Shown here in pieces: positions 30,056-38,629 of a stretch of DNA of 64,000 nucleotides. The DNA lies in NCBI RefSeq assembly GCF_025869345.1, contig NZ_JAOZVW010000024.1, forward strand, positions 1 to 64,000, read 5' to 3'. The position numbers were made by a program, and so were the translations under genes. Below the pieces are notes generated by a model. The model worked only from the letters and a program-made list of their open reading frames with translations. It had not been told where the DNA came from and did no database searches. The stretch comes from Sphingopyxis sp. (GTDB lineage: Bacteria; Pseudomonadota; Alphaproteobacteria; Sphingomonadales; Sphingomonadaceae). Position 1 is the first letter of the stretch. Each line of letters opens with the position of its first letter.

Positions 30056-30487
30056 TCAGGGAACCCCGAGCAGTTCGCGAAATCGCCCCGGCTGCGGCAC
30101 CAGATCGGTGAGCCGATAGCCGTCGAGATGTGCCAGAAAGGCCGCGAGCGCGCCGCCGAGCGCGCCCTGCAAGCCGCAGCCGCCGCACACCGGGCAAGTC
30201 GAGGTCGCGGGGTCCATGCACTCGACCAGCCCCTCCAGATTCTCGAACTCGCGCACCACCGTGCCGACGATCACCGTATCGGGTTCGCGCGCCAGCGTCA
30301 GCCCGCCGCCGCGCCCCCGCTGCGCGCTGACATAGCCGAGCGCCTGAAGCCGCTGCGCGACCTTGGCGAGATGGTTGCGCGAAATGCCATATTGGCCCGC
30401 GATCTCGTCGACCGACATCTGCCGGCCGGTCGCGGACAGCGCCATCAGGATGCGCAGGGCATAATCGCTATGGAGACTGAGCCGCAT
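30056..30487 (-). CDS. Rrf2-family transcriptional regulator, NsrR-like
   Basis: A 143-residue winged-helix regulator. The N-terminus RLSLHSDYALRILMALS and the recognition region YGISRNHLAKVAQRLQALGYV are typical of Rrf2/NsrR. Four cysteines in CMDPATSTCPVCGGC could hold an iron-sulphur cluster; NsrR uses three in this region. It diverges from a truncated haemoglobin operon across 82 bases holding two matching motifs on the two promoters. Inference: NO-responsive repressor of that operon and of itself. Confidence 0.87.
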   Translation of the reverse strand: MRLSLHSDYALRILMALSATGRQMSVDEIAGQYGISRNHLAKVAQRLQALGYVSAQRGRGGGLTLAREPDTVIVGTVVREFENLEGLVECMDPATSTCPVCGGCGLQGALGGALAAFLAHLDGYRLTDLVPQPGRFRELLGVP

Positions 30488-30493
30488 AAAAGT

Positions 30494-30549
30494 GGTATAT
30501 TAGATATTGCTTTTTGCGGCAACCCGCTTAAAGAGGTATTTCAGATACT
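30494..30549. promoter_or_regulatory. divergent promoters with paired operator-like motifs
   Basis: GGTATATTAGATATT (30494-30508) and GGTATTTCAGATACT (30535-30549) are the same motif repeated 41 bases apart. The first covers the -10 (TATACC) of a minus-strand promoter whose -35 TTGCCG is 17 bases away (30517-30522 complement). The second covers the -10 (TATTTC, 30537-30542) of a plus-strand promoter with -35 TTGCGG (30514-30519), also at 17 bases. Best explanation: two binding sites for the Rrf2 regulator. Confidence 0.65.
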
Positions 30550-30569
30550 CAATATAGAGTCGGAACGAT

Positions 30570-31049
30570 ATGACGACGAAAACGGTCCAGGCCCATCCCC
30601 ACGCCATCGCCGCCCGCGAGGAGCGGCGCGCCGAAGCGCGCGCGATGGGCATCGACGAAGCCTTCATCGCCGAACTGGTCGACCGCTTCTATGCCTCGGT
30701 GCGCGAGGATGCGATGCTCGGCCCGATCTTCGACGCGCGCATCGACGACTGGCCCAGGCACCTCGGCCAGATGAACCGCTTCTGGCAGTCGATCCTGCTC
30801 AGCGCCGGCAATTTCACCGGCAATCCGATGATGAAGCATCTGGCGATCCCGACGATCGGGCAGGAGCATTTCCAGCAATGGCTGCGGCTCTTCTACCAGA
30901 CGCTGCACGCCATCGCGCCGACCCCCGAGGCCGTCCCTCATGTCGGCGCCAAGGCGCGGATGATCGCCGAGAGCCTGCTCACCGGCATCTGGGTTCACCG
31001 CGACCAGGGCGATCCCCTCGCGAAGAAAGTGGAGTTGCCCGATGTCTGA
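30570..31049 (+). CDS. group III truncated haemoglobin
   Basis: A 159-residue globin of the trHb3 class. It carries LVDRFYASVREDAMLGPIF (B helix with Tyr), HLGQMNRFW and IGQEHFQQWLRLF with His100 as the predicted proximal haem ligand. Group III globins are linked to nitric-oxide detoxification in other bacteria. It is the first gene of a plus-strand operon with a membrane protein and a DUF1971 protein, under an Rrf2-type promoter. Confidence 0.88.
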   Translation: MTTKTVQAHPHAIAAREERRAEARAMGIDEAFIAELVDRFYASVREDAMLGPIFDARIDDWPRHLGQMNRFWQSILLSAGNFTGNPMMKHLAIPTIGQEHFQQWLRLFYQTLHAIAPTPEAVPHVGAKARMIAESLLTGIWVHRDQGDPLAKKVELPDV

Positions 31050-31455
31050 CCTGCCTGCCGTTCCGCCGCCCCCCTATCGCTCCAACGACCCTTATGAAAC
31101 GAGCGGGGTCCAGGCGGGCTTTCAATTGCCGCGCTCGATCTGGCACGCGATGTTCGCCTGCTATGCGATCTTCTTCCTCGGCATCTTCATCGCCACCGGG
31201 CGCGATGCGGCGACGGTGATGATGCTCGTCATCTCGGGCCTCTATATGCTGATGTTCTTCGGCACGACGAAGCTACTCAATGCACAGAAGGGCCGCGAGC
31301 ATGATTCGCCGCTCGACCGCACGGACGGCGTGCTCGACACCTGGACTGGGCCGATGGACCGCCACACCGTCGCGGCGCAGATTCTGGCGGTACCCGCGGG
31401 CTTCGCCTTCCTCGGCGTCACCTTCGTCATCGTCCGGGCGACGGCGGGCTTTTAG
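31042..31455 (+). CDS. hypothetical membrane protein of the nitrosative-stress operon
   Basis: A 137-residue protein with a Pro-rich cytosolic N-terminus and three hydrophobic segments (around residues 34-50, 56-73 and 112-133). It overlaps the truncated haemoglobin gene by eight bases, so the two are translationally coupled. No known domain was recognised. Its position between a trHb3 and a DUF1971 gene suggests a role in the response to nitric oxide at the membrane. Confidence 0.75.
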   Translation: MSDLPAVPPPPYRSNDPYETSGVQAGFQLPRSIWHAMFACYAIFFLGIFIATGRDAATVMMLVISGLYMLMFFGTTKLLNAQKGREHDSPLDRTDGVLDTWTGPMDRHTVAAQILAVPAGFAFLGVTFVIVRATAGF

Positions 31456-31458
31456 ACC

Positions 31459-31761
31459 ATGAGCGCGCCGATCGCCGAGCGCGGGCCGCCGCTTCCCTCC
31501 GGCGCCCGCGCTTACCGGCGGATCGGACCGTTCGGCGCCGACGCCATCCCCGCCGGGCTGCTGCGCCGGCACGACCTCAAGGACGGCGCCTGGGGCCTGC
31601 TGTCGGTCCTCGCCGGATCGATCCACTTCCATTGGGACGATGAAGAAGGCGGCGTTCGCCTGCTGAAATCGGGCGACACGATGCTGATTCCGCCGCAAGT
31701 TCCGCATCATCTGGAGCGGCAGGGATCGGTAACGATCGAGATTGCCTTCTATGCGGTGTGA
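31459..31761 (+). CDS. DUF1971 (YeaR/TehB-like cupin) protein
   Basis: A 100-residue small cupin. It carries LLRRHDLKDGAWGLLSVLAG, FHWDDEEG and IPPQVPHHLE, which supply the histidine-rich metal or ligand site of the YeaR family. E. coli yeaR belongs to the NsrR regulon and responds to nitrate and NO, which fits its place in this operon. It starts three bases after the membrane-protein gene. The biochemical function of the family is not settled. Confidence 0.82.
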   Translation: MSAPIAERGPPLPSGARAYRRIGPFGADAIPAGLLRRHDLKDGAWGLLSVLAGSIHFHWDDEEGGVRLLKSGDTMLIPPQVPHHLERQGSVTIEIAFYAV

Positions 31762-31800
31762 GCTGGCGTTGTTTGAAAAGTGCAACCACCCTTGCCTTCT

Positions 31801-31878
31801 CGTCACCCCGGACTTGATCCGGGGTCCCGCTCAGCAGCGCCGGAAAAAGCGGGACCCCGGATCAAGTCCGGGGTGACG
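31801..31878. repeat. dispersed palindromic repeat, family A (copy 3)
   Basis: The arms are nearly identical to those at 1698-1773, including the GTCCCGCT inner ends. It sits between the DUF1971 gene and the wax ester synthase-like gene, and is probably a transcript-end hairpin for the nitrosative-stress operon. Confidence 0.9.
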
Positions 31879-32002
31879 AAGAAGATGGATCCGGTCTCCA
31901 GGCAAACGACGCGCCCAACCCGCACCGACCATCGCTTGACACGCTCGCCGCCGCTGTCATGCTGCGCAGCAAAGGTCGCAACATAAGTGGGGAGAGCGGC
32001 GG

Positions 32003-33427
32003 ATGCGGCTGATGCCGGTGAGCGATGCGATGTTCCTCTGGGGCGAGAGCCGCGAGATGCCGATGCATATCGGCGGTATCAACCTCTACACGCTGCCCGA
32101 CGATGTCGACGAAACCGAATGGCTGAACGAACAACTTGCCCTGCTCCGCCAGCCGGAAGGCCTGAGGCGGCCATTCAGCGAAATATTGAAACTCACCCCG
32201 CTCGGCCAATACGGCCCGATCCGGCTCGAGCCCGACCGCGACATCGACATGCATTACCATGTCCGCGCCGCCGCGCTGCCGAAGCCGGGGCGTTACCGCG
32301 AGATGTTCGAACTCGCCTCGCGGCTCCATTCGGGGCTGCTCGACCGCACCCGGCCCCTGTGGGAGATCACCTTGATCTCGGGCCTGCCGAACCGGCAGAT
32401 CGCGACCTTCAAAAAGGTCCACCACGCGCTGATGGACGGCGCGGCGAGCATCCATTTCTACAATTCGATGCTGACGCCCGACCCCAAGGAACGGCGCGCC
32501 TATTCGCCGCTGTCGGTCGAAGCCTATGAGGCGTACAAGCGCAAGTTCCCGACCCCGAAGAAGCCGTCGCTCCCGAACCTCACCGACATCAAGGCGATCG
32601 GCGATTTCCTGAAGGAGCAATGGGGCAACAGCGTCGGGGTGACGAAGGCGCTCAACCAGTATCTCGCGGCGATGTTCGGGGTCGGCGGCGACGGACTCGT
32701 CACCCCCTTCGCCGGAGTGCCGCGCACCAGCTTCAATCGCAACATCACCGGCGCGCGCCGCTTCGTCGCGCAAAGCTGGTCGCTCGACCGCGTCCGCGCC
32801 CTGGGCAAGGCCTATGACGGGACGATCAACGACGCGGTGCTCGGCATGTGCGCGGGCGCGATGCGCAAATATCTGCAGTCGCTGAACGAACTGCCCGACA
32901 AGCCCCTCAAAGCCATGGCGCCGGTGTCGATCCGGCCCAAGGACGACATCGATTCGGGCAATTCGGTCGCCTCGGTCACCGCCAATCTCGCGACGCACAT
33001 CGACGACCCGGCCGAGCGGATGGCGGCGATCCAGGAATCGATGAACTCGGCCAAGGCGCAGCTTCGCGCGATGACCGCGTCGCAGATCCAGCTTTACACC
33101 GCGATCACCAGCTTCCCGATGATGCTGACCGCGCTCACCCGCACCGCCGACAAATTCCCCGCCTATTCGGCGACGATCTCGAACGTCCCCGGCCCGCGCG
33201 AGCAGATGTACTGGAACGGCGCGCGGCTCGACGGCATGTATCCCGCGAGCATTCCGGTCGACGGCATGGCGATGAACATCACCCAGGTGTCGAACTTCAA
33301 GAATATCGACTTCGGCATCACCGCCTGCCGCCGCAGCGTCCCCCATGCACAGCGGATGATCGACTATCTGGAAGAAGCGCTGGTCGAGCTCGAGGTGGCG
33401 GCGGGGATCAAGAAGGGGAAGAAATAG
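32003..33427 (+). CDS. wax ester synthase / diacylglycerol acyltransferase family protein
   Basis: A 474-residue WS/DGAT-type acyltransferase. The catalytic motif HHALMDG lies at residues 140-146. Downstream are the family segments TINDAVLGMCAGAMR, PVSIRPKDD and TISNVPGPRE. It transfers acyl groups from acyl-CoA to alcohols or diacylglycerol, giving storage lipids; the substrate here is unknown. GGGGAGAG precedes the ATG. It is monocistronic and convergent with the rbfA-side hypothetical gene. Confidence 0.9.
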   Translation: MRLMPVSDAMFLWGESREMPMHIGGINLYTLPDDVDETEWLNEQLALLRQPEGLRRPFSEILKLTPLGQYGPIRLEPDRDIDMHYHVRAAALPKPGRYREMFELASRLHSGLLDRTRPLWEITLISGLPNRQIATFKKVHHALMDGAASIHFYNSMLTPDPKERRAYSPLSVEAYEAYKRKFPTPKKPSLPNLTDIKAIGDFLKEQWGNSVGVTKALNQYLAAMFGVGGDGLVTPFAGVPRTSFNRNITGARRFVAQSWSLDRVRALGKAYDGTINDAVLGMCAGAMRKYLQSLNELPDKPLKAMAPVSIRPKDDIDSGNSVASVTANLATHIDDPAERMAAIQESMNSAKAQLRAMTASQIQLYTAITSFPMMLTALTRTADKFPAYSATISNVPGPREQMYWNGARLDGMYPASIPVDGMAMNITQVSNFKNIDFGITACRRSVPHAQRMIDYLEEALVELEVAAGIKKGKK

Positions 33428-33439
33428 CCGTCGCCCCGA

Positions 33440-34213
33440 TCAGAAATCCCGGTACGGGCCATCGACAGGGAAAGACCACTTCCCGCCATCCGGCAATATG
33501 CGTATCGAACCATCAATAATTTCGCCCGTCGTCACGTCTGAAATCATCAGGAACGGCCGCCATTGATCCTCGGCCGGGATGTCGCGGTAAATATCGGCTT
33601 CATCCCTGAGGCACGTATCGGGTCGTGTGTAGAATCGCCATGCAAGGCGGCGCCCGTCCTTTGACCAGCGCAGACCATCGCCGGTGACCCACAGCCGCCG
33701 CTTTGGCGCAGGCAGACAAGGAGAAATTTCGCGAGCCTTGTTCTCGCCCGTTCTCAAAAAGCCCATGTGCTCGACAACCCGGTCGCCGGTTATCTGGAAC
33801 ACGCGCGGAAGCTGCAGGCCCGACCCTTGCCAATGATTGGCCATGAACCAGCCGCTGCGCGGCGACCAGTAAAGGACGAACGGCATATGGTCGTTTAGGC
33901 CGGGCACACGGCCGACGCGTTTGCCATTCGGCGTCTCGATGAAGACATCGTACGTTTCGTCAGCGCCTACAGGCGGGGTCTGCACTAGCCGCCAGCGACC
34001 GTCGGGCGACATCGAAGCCTGCGGACAAATGGCAATAAACTGGATGCCGCCGTCGGGATTGACGCCGCTGTTCGCGCAATCTCCATCGAGCGCGCCCCGA
34101 GCTACGTGCCATTCTGTTCCAAGATCCTCGCCACCGGACATCGAGACGCCCAGCGCCGTGGCAATCGCCGCCAAAGTCGCCACGACGACGGCGAGATATT
34201 CAGGCCTCTTCAC
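33440..34213 (-). CDS. hypothetical exported or anchored protein
   Basis: A 257-residue protein with an uncleaved-type N-terminal hydrophobic segment ([17 protein letters not shown]). The rest is beta-rich, with repeated SPDGRWRL / SKDGRRLAW-type motifs that resemble beta-propeller blades (WD40/TolB-like). The start is GTG at 34213, 14 bases inside the end of rbfA, so it may be translationally coupled to rbfA. Three cysteine sites are present (GDCAN, AICPQ, SPCLP). No family was recognised. Confidence 0.72.
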   Translation of the reverse strand: MKRPEYLAVVVATLAAIATALGVSMSGGEDLGTEWHVARGALDGDCANSGVNPDGGIQFIAICPQASMSPDGRWRLVQTPPVGADETYDVFIETPNGKRVGRVPGLNDHMPFVLYWSPRSGWFMANHWQGSGLQLPRVFQITGDRVVEHMGFLRTGENKAREISPCLPAPKRRLWVTGDGLRWSKDGRRLAWRFYTRPDTCLRDEADIYRDIPAEDQWRPFLMISDVTTGEIIDGSIRILPDGGKWSFPVDGPYRDF

Positions 34214-34601
34214 CGCTCTCCAAATCCCGCGCCACCTTCGGATCGCGCAGCAATTTGTCGATATGGCTCGCCTCGTCGAAGCTTTCGTCCGGCAGGAATT
34301 TCAGCTTCGCGGCATATTTCATGCGGATGCGGTGCGCGACCTCGCGCTGGAGGTAGGCGGTGTTGGTGCGCAGCGCCTTGATCACCGCGTCCTCGTCGCG
34401 GCCGAGCAGCGGCTTCACGAAAACCGTCGCGTGGCGCAGGTCGGGCGACATGCGCACCTCGGTCACGCTGACCGGATGACTCGCGAGCACATCGTCGTGA
34501 ACGTCGCCGCGCGCGAGGATTTCGCTCAGCACATGGCGCACCTGCTCGCCGACGCGCAGGACGCGGACCGAGGGGCCTTCGGAGTGTTCCTTGTGGCGCA
34601 T
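34200..34601 (-). CDS. rbfA: 30S ribosome-binding factor A
   Basis: A 133-residue KH-like factor for 16S rRNA maturation and cold adaptation. Family sequences: [32 protein letters not shown] and [19 protein letters not shown]. The ATG at 34601 follows the antitoxin stop after one base. In most relatives rbfA follows infB directly; here the toxin-antitoxin pair lies between them, so rbfA probably shares transcripts with that module. Confidence 0.93.
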   Translation of the reverse strand: MRHKEHSEGPSVRVLRVGEQVRHVLSEILARGDVHDDVLASHPVSVTEVRMSPDLRHATVFVKPLLGRDEDAVIKALRTNTAYLQREVAHRIRMKYAAKLKFLPDESFDEASHIDKLLRDPKVARDLESGEEA

Positions 34602-34602
34602 G

Positions 34603-34980
34603 TCAGTCGAGGGGCATGATATCATCGACGTCGACGGACAAGGCATCGGCAAGCGCGCGCCAGTTTTTGACGCTGGTTTCCCTTTCGCCTTTCTCGATGC
34701 GCGAGACCGTCAAATTGCTGACTCCGGCCCTTGTCCCCAATTCCACCTGCGTCAAGCCGCGATATTGGCGCCAGGCACGCAGCGGATTTTCTCCGGCCAT
34801 GATGCGATCCAGCAGTTCAGCCGGGACATAGTCTTCCCCTGCCTGACGACGCTCGTCCGCCCGGACGGCGGCCTGAACATCGGCCCGGTCCTCGGCGATT
34901 TCCAAAAGCCGTTCATAATCGGCAACCGGCAGCATAGCCATTTTCTGACCGGCGATTTCGATGATCTGTGCCGTCATCAT
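34603..34980 (-). CDS. antitoxin with Phd-like N-terminus and XRE helix-turn-helix
   Basis: A 125-residue antitoxin. The N-terminal third ([22 protein letters not shown]) looks like a Phd/YefM-type toxin-binding segment. The C-terminal half (about residues 68-122) is an XRE helix-turn-helix with [23 protein letters not shown]. It follows the RelE/ParE-type toxin gene after eight bases, and its stop lies one base from the rbfA start. Inference: DNA-binding autorepressor and toxin neutraliser. Confidence 0.87.
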   Translation of the reverse strand: MMTAQIIEIAGQKMAMLPVADYERLLEIAEDRADVQAAVRADERRQAGEDYVPAELLDRIMAGENPLRAWRQYRGLTQVELGTRAGVSNLTVSRIEKGERETSVKNWRALADALSVDVDDIMPLD

Positions 34981-34988
34981 CTTGATCC

Positions 34989-35228
34989 TTAATATACCGA
35001 ACCGCGGGGTGCGACGTCGTCGATCCACAATGTTCCATCATCGATCCGGAAGATGACTCGCCAGTCCTGGACACGAAGGCGATATTCCGGGCGACCCTGC
35101 AAGCGTTTAACATTAGCGCTCTGCGACAACGGATCATTTGCCAGATCGGCAATTTTCTGCCGGATCAGTTCCCTTTTGCCCGAGCGCAAAAGCGCGCGCA
35201 TTGCCGGCTTGGAAAAACGGATTTCCAT
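34989..35228 (-). CDS. RelE/ParE-family toxin
   Basis: A 79-residue toxin-fold protein. RLQGRPEYRLRVQDWRVIFRIDDGTLWIDDVAPRGSVY shows the core strands and Arg residues of the RelE/ParE superfamily, split here as RLQGRPEYRLRV and DWRVIFRI. It precedes its XRE antitoxin, the toxin-first order of HigBA-like modules. Whether the target is mRNA or gyrase cannot be decided. A 37-base palindrome lies between infB and this gene. Confidence 0.87.
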   Translation of the reverse strand: MEIRFSKPAMRALLRSGKRELIRQKIADLANDPLSQSANVKRLQGRPEYRLRVQDWRVIFRIDDGTLWIDDVAPRGSVY

Positions 35229-35258
35229 GCCGAAATATAGCTAGTCCCTGTGTTTTGA

Positions 35259-35295
35259 ACAAGAGGGAATGTCCAATTTGGATATTCCCTCTTGT
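35259..35295. promoter_or_regulatory. 37-base near-perfect palindrome upstream of the toxin gene
   Basis: The outer arms ACAAGAGGGAAT (35259-35270) and ATTCCCTCTTGT (35284-35295) pair perfectly. The centre TCCAATTTGGA is itself palindromic. It starts 30 bases upstream of the toxin start and ends two bases short of the infB stop codon. It could be the operator of the toxin-antitoxin module or a terminator hairpin of infB; the following bases lack a T run, which favours an operator. Confidence 0.7.
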
Positions 35296-35297
35296 CT

Positions 35298-37841
35298 TCA
35301 CAGCGTCCGTTCGCGCAGTTCGACTTCGAAGACTTCGAGGTGGTCGCCCGCCTTGATGTCGTTGGTGTCCGCCAGCACGACACCGCATTCGAGGCCGGCG
35401 CGCACTTCGGCGACATCGTCCTTGAAGCGGCGCAGCGACGCGATCGTCGTCGCCGAGACGATGACGTCGTCGCGGGTGAGACGCGCGTGGAGCCCCTTGC
35501 GGATCGACCCTTCGAGTACCAGCAGGCCCGCGGCCTTGTCGCGCTTGCCGGCCGGGAAGACTTCCTTGACCTCGGCGCGGCCGACGACGGTTTCGACGCG
35601 TTCCGGCCCAAGCTCACCCGCCATCTCCTTCGCGATGGCGTCGGTCAGATGATAGATGACGTCATAGTAAAGGAAGCGGACCTTCTCGCGATTCGCGATC
35701 TCGCGCGCCTTCGCGTTCGGGCGGACGTTGAAGCCGATGATCGGTGCCCGCGAGGCCGCCGCCAGCGTCACGTCGCTTTCGGTGATCGCACCGGCGCCCG
35801 ACTGAAGCACGCGGACGCGGATCTCGTCGGTCGACAGGTGGTTCAAGGCGTTGACGATCGCTTCGACCGAGCCCTGGACGTCGGCCTTGATAACCACCGG
35901 ATATTCGATGACCTTGGCCTTGTCGGCGAGCGCCGAGAACATGCCCTCGAGGCTGACCGGCGCCTGCGCCGTCCGCTTCTTGAGCGCCTGTTCCTGACGA
36001 TAGGCCGCGACCTCGCGGGCGCGCGCCTCATTCTCGACGACCGTCAGCGTGTCGCCCGCCATCGGCACCCCGCCGAGGCCGAGGACCTCGACCGGCATCG
36101 ACGGACCAGCTTGCTTGATCTGCTTGCCCTGATCGTCGACCAGCGCGCGGACGCGGCCGCTTTCGGCGCCGCAGACGAAGATGTCGCCGACCTTGAGCGT
36201 GCCGCGGCGGACGAGGATCGTCGCCACCGGCCCGCGGCCCTTGTCGAGCTTCGCCTCGACCACCGTGCCTTCGGCGGCGCGGTCGGGGTTGGCCTTCAGC
36301 TCCATGATCTCGGCCTGCACCGCGATCGCTTCGAGCAGCTTGTCGAGGCCGGTCTTTTTCAGCGCCGACACCTCGACATTCTGGACGTCGCCGCCCATTT
36401 CCTCGACCACCAGCTCATGTTCGAGCAGGCGTTCGCGGACGCGCTGCGGATTGGCGCCTTCCTTGTCGACCTTGTTGATCGCGACGATGATCGGCACCCC
36501 GGCCGCCTTCGCGTGGTTGATCGCCTCGATCGACTGCGGCTTCAGGCCGTCGTCGGCCGCCACCACCAGAATGACGATGTCGGTGACGTTCGCCCCGCGC
36601 TGCCGCATCTCGGTAAAGGCCTCGTGGCCCGGCGTATCGAGGAAGGTGACTAGGCTGCCGTCGGGGGTCTTCACCTGATAGGCGCCGATATGCTGGGTGA
36701 TGCCGCCCGCCTCGCCCGCCTGCACATTCGCGCCGCGCAGCGCATCGAGCAGGCTGGTCTTGCCGTGATCGACATGCCCCATGATCGTGACCACCGGCGC
36801 GCGCGGCTTCAGATGCGCGGCGTCGTCGACATCCTCGTCGTGGCGGATGTCGATGTCGGCTTCGCTGACGCGCTTGATCTCGTGCCCGAATTCGGTGACG
36901 AGCAGTTCGGCGGTGTCCTGGTCGATCGTCTGGTTGACGGTGACGGGCATCCCCATCTTGAACAGCGCCTTCACCAGGTCGGCGCCCTTTTCGGCCATGC
37001 GGTTGGCGAGTTCCTGCACCGTGATCGTGTCGGGCACGACGACTTCGCGGACCTGCTTCTCGCGCGGGCCGCTCGACACCATGTGCGAGCGCTTTTCCTT
37101 CTCGCGGGCGCGCTTCAGCGCGGCGAGGCTGCGCGCGCGCGCGCCCTCGTCGTCGTTGAGCGCGCGGGTGACGGTCAGCTTGCCCGACTGGCGGCGATTG
37201 TCGGCGCCGCGGTTGGCCTTGGGCTCGGGGCGCTTCGGTTCGGGACGCTTCGGCGCCTCGACCGGGGTGAAGCGGCGCGGCGCGGGCGCGGCGCTGGTCG
37301 TCGCGGGCCGCGGCGCGGCTTCTCCGCTCGCTTCCTTGGCCGCGGGCGCTTCGGCCGCGACAGGTGCTTCCGGCTCGACCGCAACGGGCGCGGCCGGGGC
37401 AGGCGCCGGGGCGGCTTCGGCCGCTTTCGCCTTTTCCTCGGCGCGCGCCTTCTCTTCCTCGGCGGCGCGGGCACGCGCGGCCTCTTCGCGGCGGCGATTG
37501 TCCTCGAGCGCGGCCATGCGCGCTTCCTCGGCCTCACGCAACAACTGCGCCTGGCGCTCCTGCCGCGACATCAGGCTGTCGACGGGGGGCTTGGGCGCAG
37601 CGGGCTTCGGGGCCGGAGCGGGCGCCGGGGCCGGAGCGGCAGGCGCGGCCGCGACTTCTTCGGGCTCGGGGGCCGGGGCGGTTTCGCCCGGACGGCCAAG
37701 GACGCGGCGACGCTTCACCTCGACCACCACCGTATTGCGGCGCCCGTGGCTGAATTGCTGCTGCACCTGCCCGGCCTCGACCGTCCGCTTCAGCCCCAAG
37801 GGCTTGCGGGTAAGGGTCGGTTTGTCCTGTTCGTCACTCAT
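35298..37841 (-). CDS. infB: translation initiation factor IF-2
   Basis: An 847-residue GTPase that delivers initiator tRNA to the ribosome. The N-terminal 270 residues are low-complexity Ala/Pro/Glu-rich. The G domain begins near residue 350 with [24 protein letters not shown] and NKVDK, followed by the beta-barrel and C-terminal fMet-tRNA domains. It lies downstream of ylxR by 17 bases. Length and features are normal for the class. Confidence 0.97.
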   Translation of the reverse strand: MSDEQDKPTLTRKPLGLKRTVEAGQVQQQFSHGRRNTVVVEVKRRRVLGRPGETAPAPEPEEVAAAPAAPAPAPAPAPKPAAPKPPVDSLMSRQERQAQLLREAEEARMAALEDNRRREEAARARAAEEEKARAEEKAKAAEAAPAPAPAAPVAVEPEAPVAAEAPAAKEASGEAAPRPATTSAAPAPRRFTPVEAPKRPEPKRPEPKANRGADNRRQSGKLTVTRALNDDEGARARSLAALKRAREKEKRSHMVSSGPREKQVREVVVPDTITVQELANRMAEKGADLVKALFKMGMPVTVNQTIDQDTAELLVTEFGHEIKRVSEADIDIRHDEDVDDAAHLKPRAPVVTIMGHVDHGKTSLLDALRGANVQAGEAGGITQHIGAYQVKTPDGSLVTFLDTPGHEAFTEMRQRGANVTDIVILVVAADDGLKPQSIEAINHAKAAGVPIIVAINKVDKEGANPQRVRERLLEHELVVEEMGGDVQNVEVSALKKTGLDKLLEAIAVQAEIMELKANPDRAAEGTVVEAKLDKGRGPVATILVRRGTLKVGDIFVCGAESGRVRALVDDQGKQIKQAGPSMPVEVLGLGGVPMAGDTLTVVENEARAREVAAYRQEQALKKRTAQAPVSLEGMFSALADKAKVIEYPVVIKADVQGSVEAIVNALNHLSTDEIRVRVLQSGAGAITESDVTLAAASRAPIIGFNVRPNAKAREIANREKVRFLYYDVIYHLTDAIAKEMAGELGPERVETVVGRAEVKEVFPAGKRDKAAGLLVLEGSIRKGLHARLTRDDVIVSATTIASLRRFKDDVAEVRAGLECGVVLADTNDIKAGDHLEVFEVELRERTL

Positions 37842-37858
37842 CGAAAGCCATCATTCCT

Positions 37859-38629
37859 TCAAAACGCGTCCGAAGCGGCGGAGCCATCTGGCGCCGCCCC
37901 AATTTTTTCCTCGCCAGAGGCTGGCGCGGCAAGCGGGTCGGAATCGCGGTTGGCCGCGTCCCTACTCCATCCTGTGAAAAACTGCCAGCGGCTCAAATGC
38001 GCCAGCACCCGATCCGCGGCGCGGGCATCGGTCAGCGCCAGATGCACCGCATTCTCGCGGCCCAATGCCATAGATAGGGTGCCGCGGTCCACCGGCAAGA
38101 CCTGCCCCTCGCGGCCCGACCCTTCGTCGTCCTCGCCGACGCGCCACGCCTGCGCGAGTTTTTTGCGCCCATCCTCGCCCGCGTCGCGCGCGTGAAGGAG
38201 CAGGCGAACCTGTCCGCGCCGCGCCGCCTGCTCGATCTTGTCGCTCCCCGAAATCAGCGTCCCCGATCGCGCTTCGAGCCCGAGCCGGTCGAGCGTCGCG
38301 CGCATCAGTTGCGCCTCGATCCGTTCGCCGAGATCGTCGGGAATGACGATATGGCCTTCGTGAAGCGCGCGCGCGAGCCCGCCCTTCAACTTGCCTTTGG
38401 CGCGGGCGGCCTCGAGGTCGGCGCGATTGACGCCGATCCACGCGCCGCGCCCCGGCGCCCGGCCATGGACGTCGGGGGCAATGCTGTTATCGGGGCCGAG
38501 CGCCAGACGCACGAGCTGCTCGGCCGGCGAAACCTCGCCGGTGATGACGCAGCGCCGCTCGGGCACATGCTGGCCGCGCCCCTTTGCGCGGTCGGTTTCG
38601 GTCAGCTGATCATTGCGCGGGGTCCGCAT
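37859..38629 (-). CDS. YlxR-like (DUF448) RNA-binding protein
   Basis: A 256-residue protein. The N-terminal DUF448 domain (about residues 20-100) has ERRCVITGE, LVRLALGPD and GRGAWIGVNR. The rest includes an L7Ae-like part (SGSDKIEQAARRGQVRLLLHARDAGEDG), as in the longer alphaproteobacterial form. It overlaps nusA by 20 bases and precedes infB, its standard position. YlxR has been linked to RNase P and translation; its role here is inferred from family. Confidence 0.9.
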   Translation of the reverse strand: MRTPRNDQLTETDRAKGRGQHVPERRCVITGEVSPAEQLVRLALGPDNSIAPDVHGRAPGRGAWIGVNRADLEAARAKGKLKGGLARALHEGHIVIPDDLGERIEAQLMRATLDRLGLEARSGTLISGSDKIEQAARRGQVRLLLHARDAGEDGRKKLAQAWRVGEDDEGSGREGQVLPVDRGTLSMALGRENAVHLALTDARAADRVLAHLSRWQFFTGWSRDAANRDSDPLAAPASGEEKIGAAPDGSAASDAF

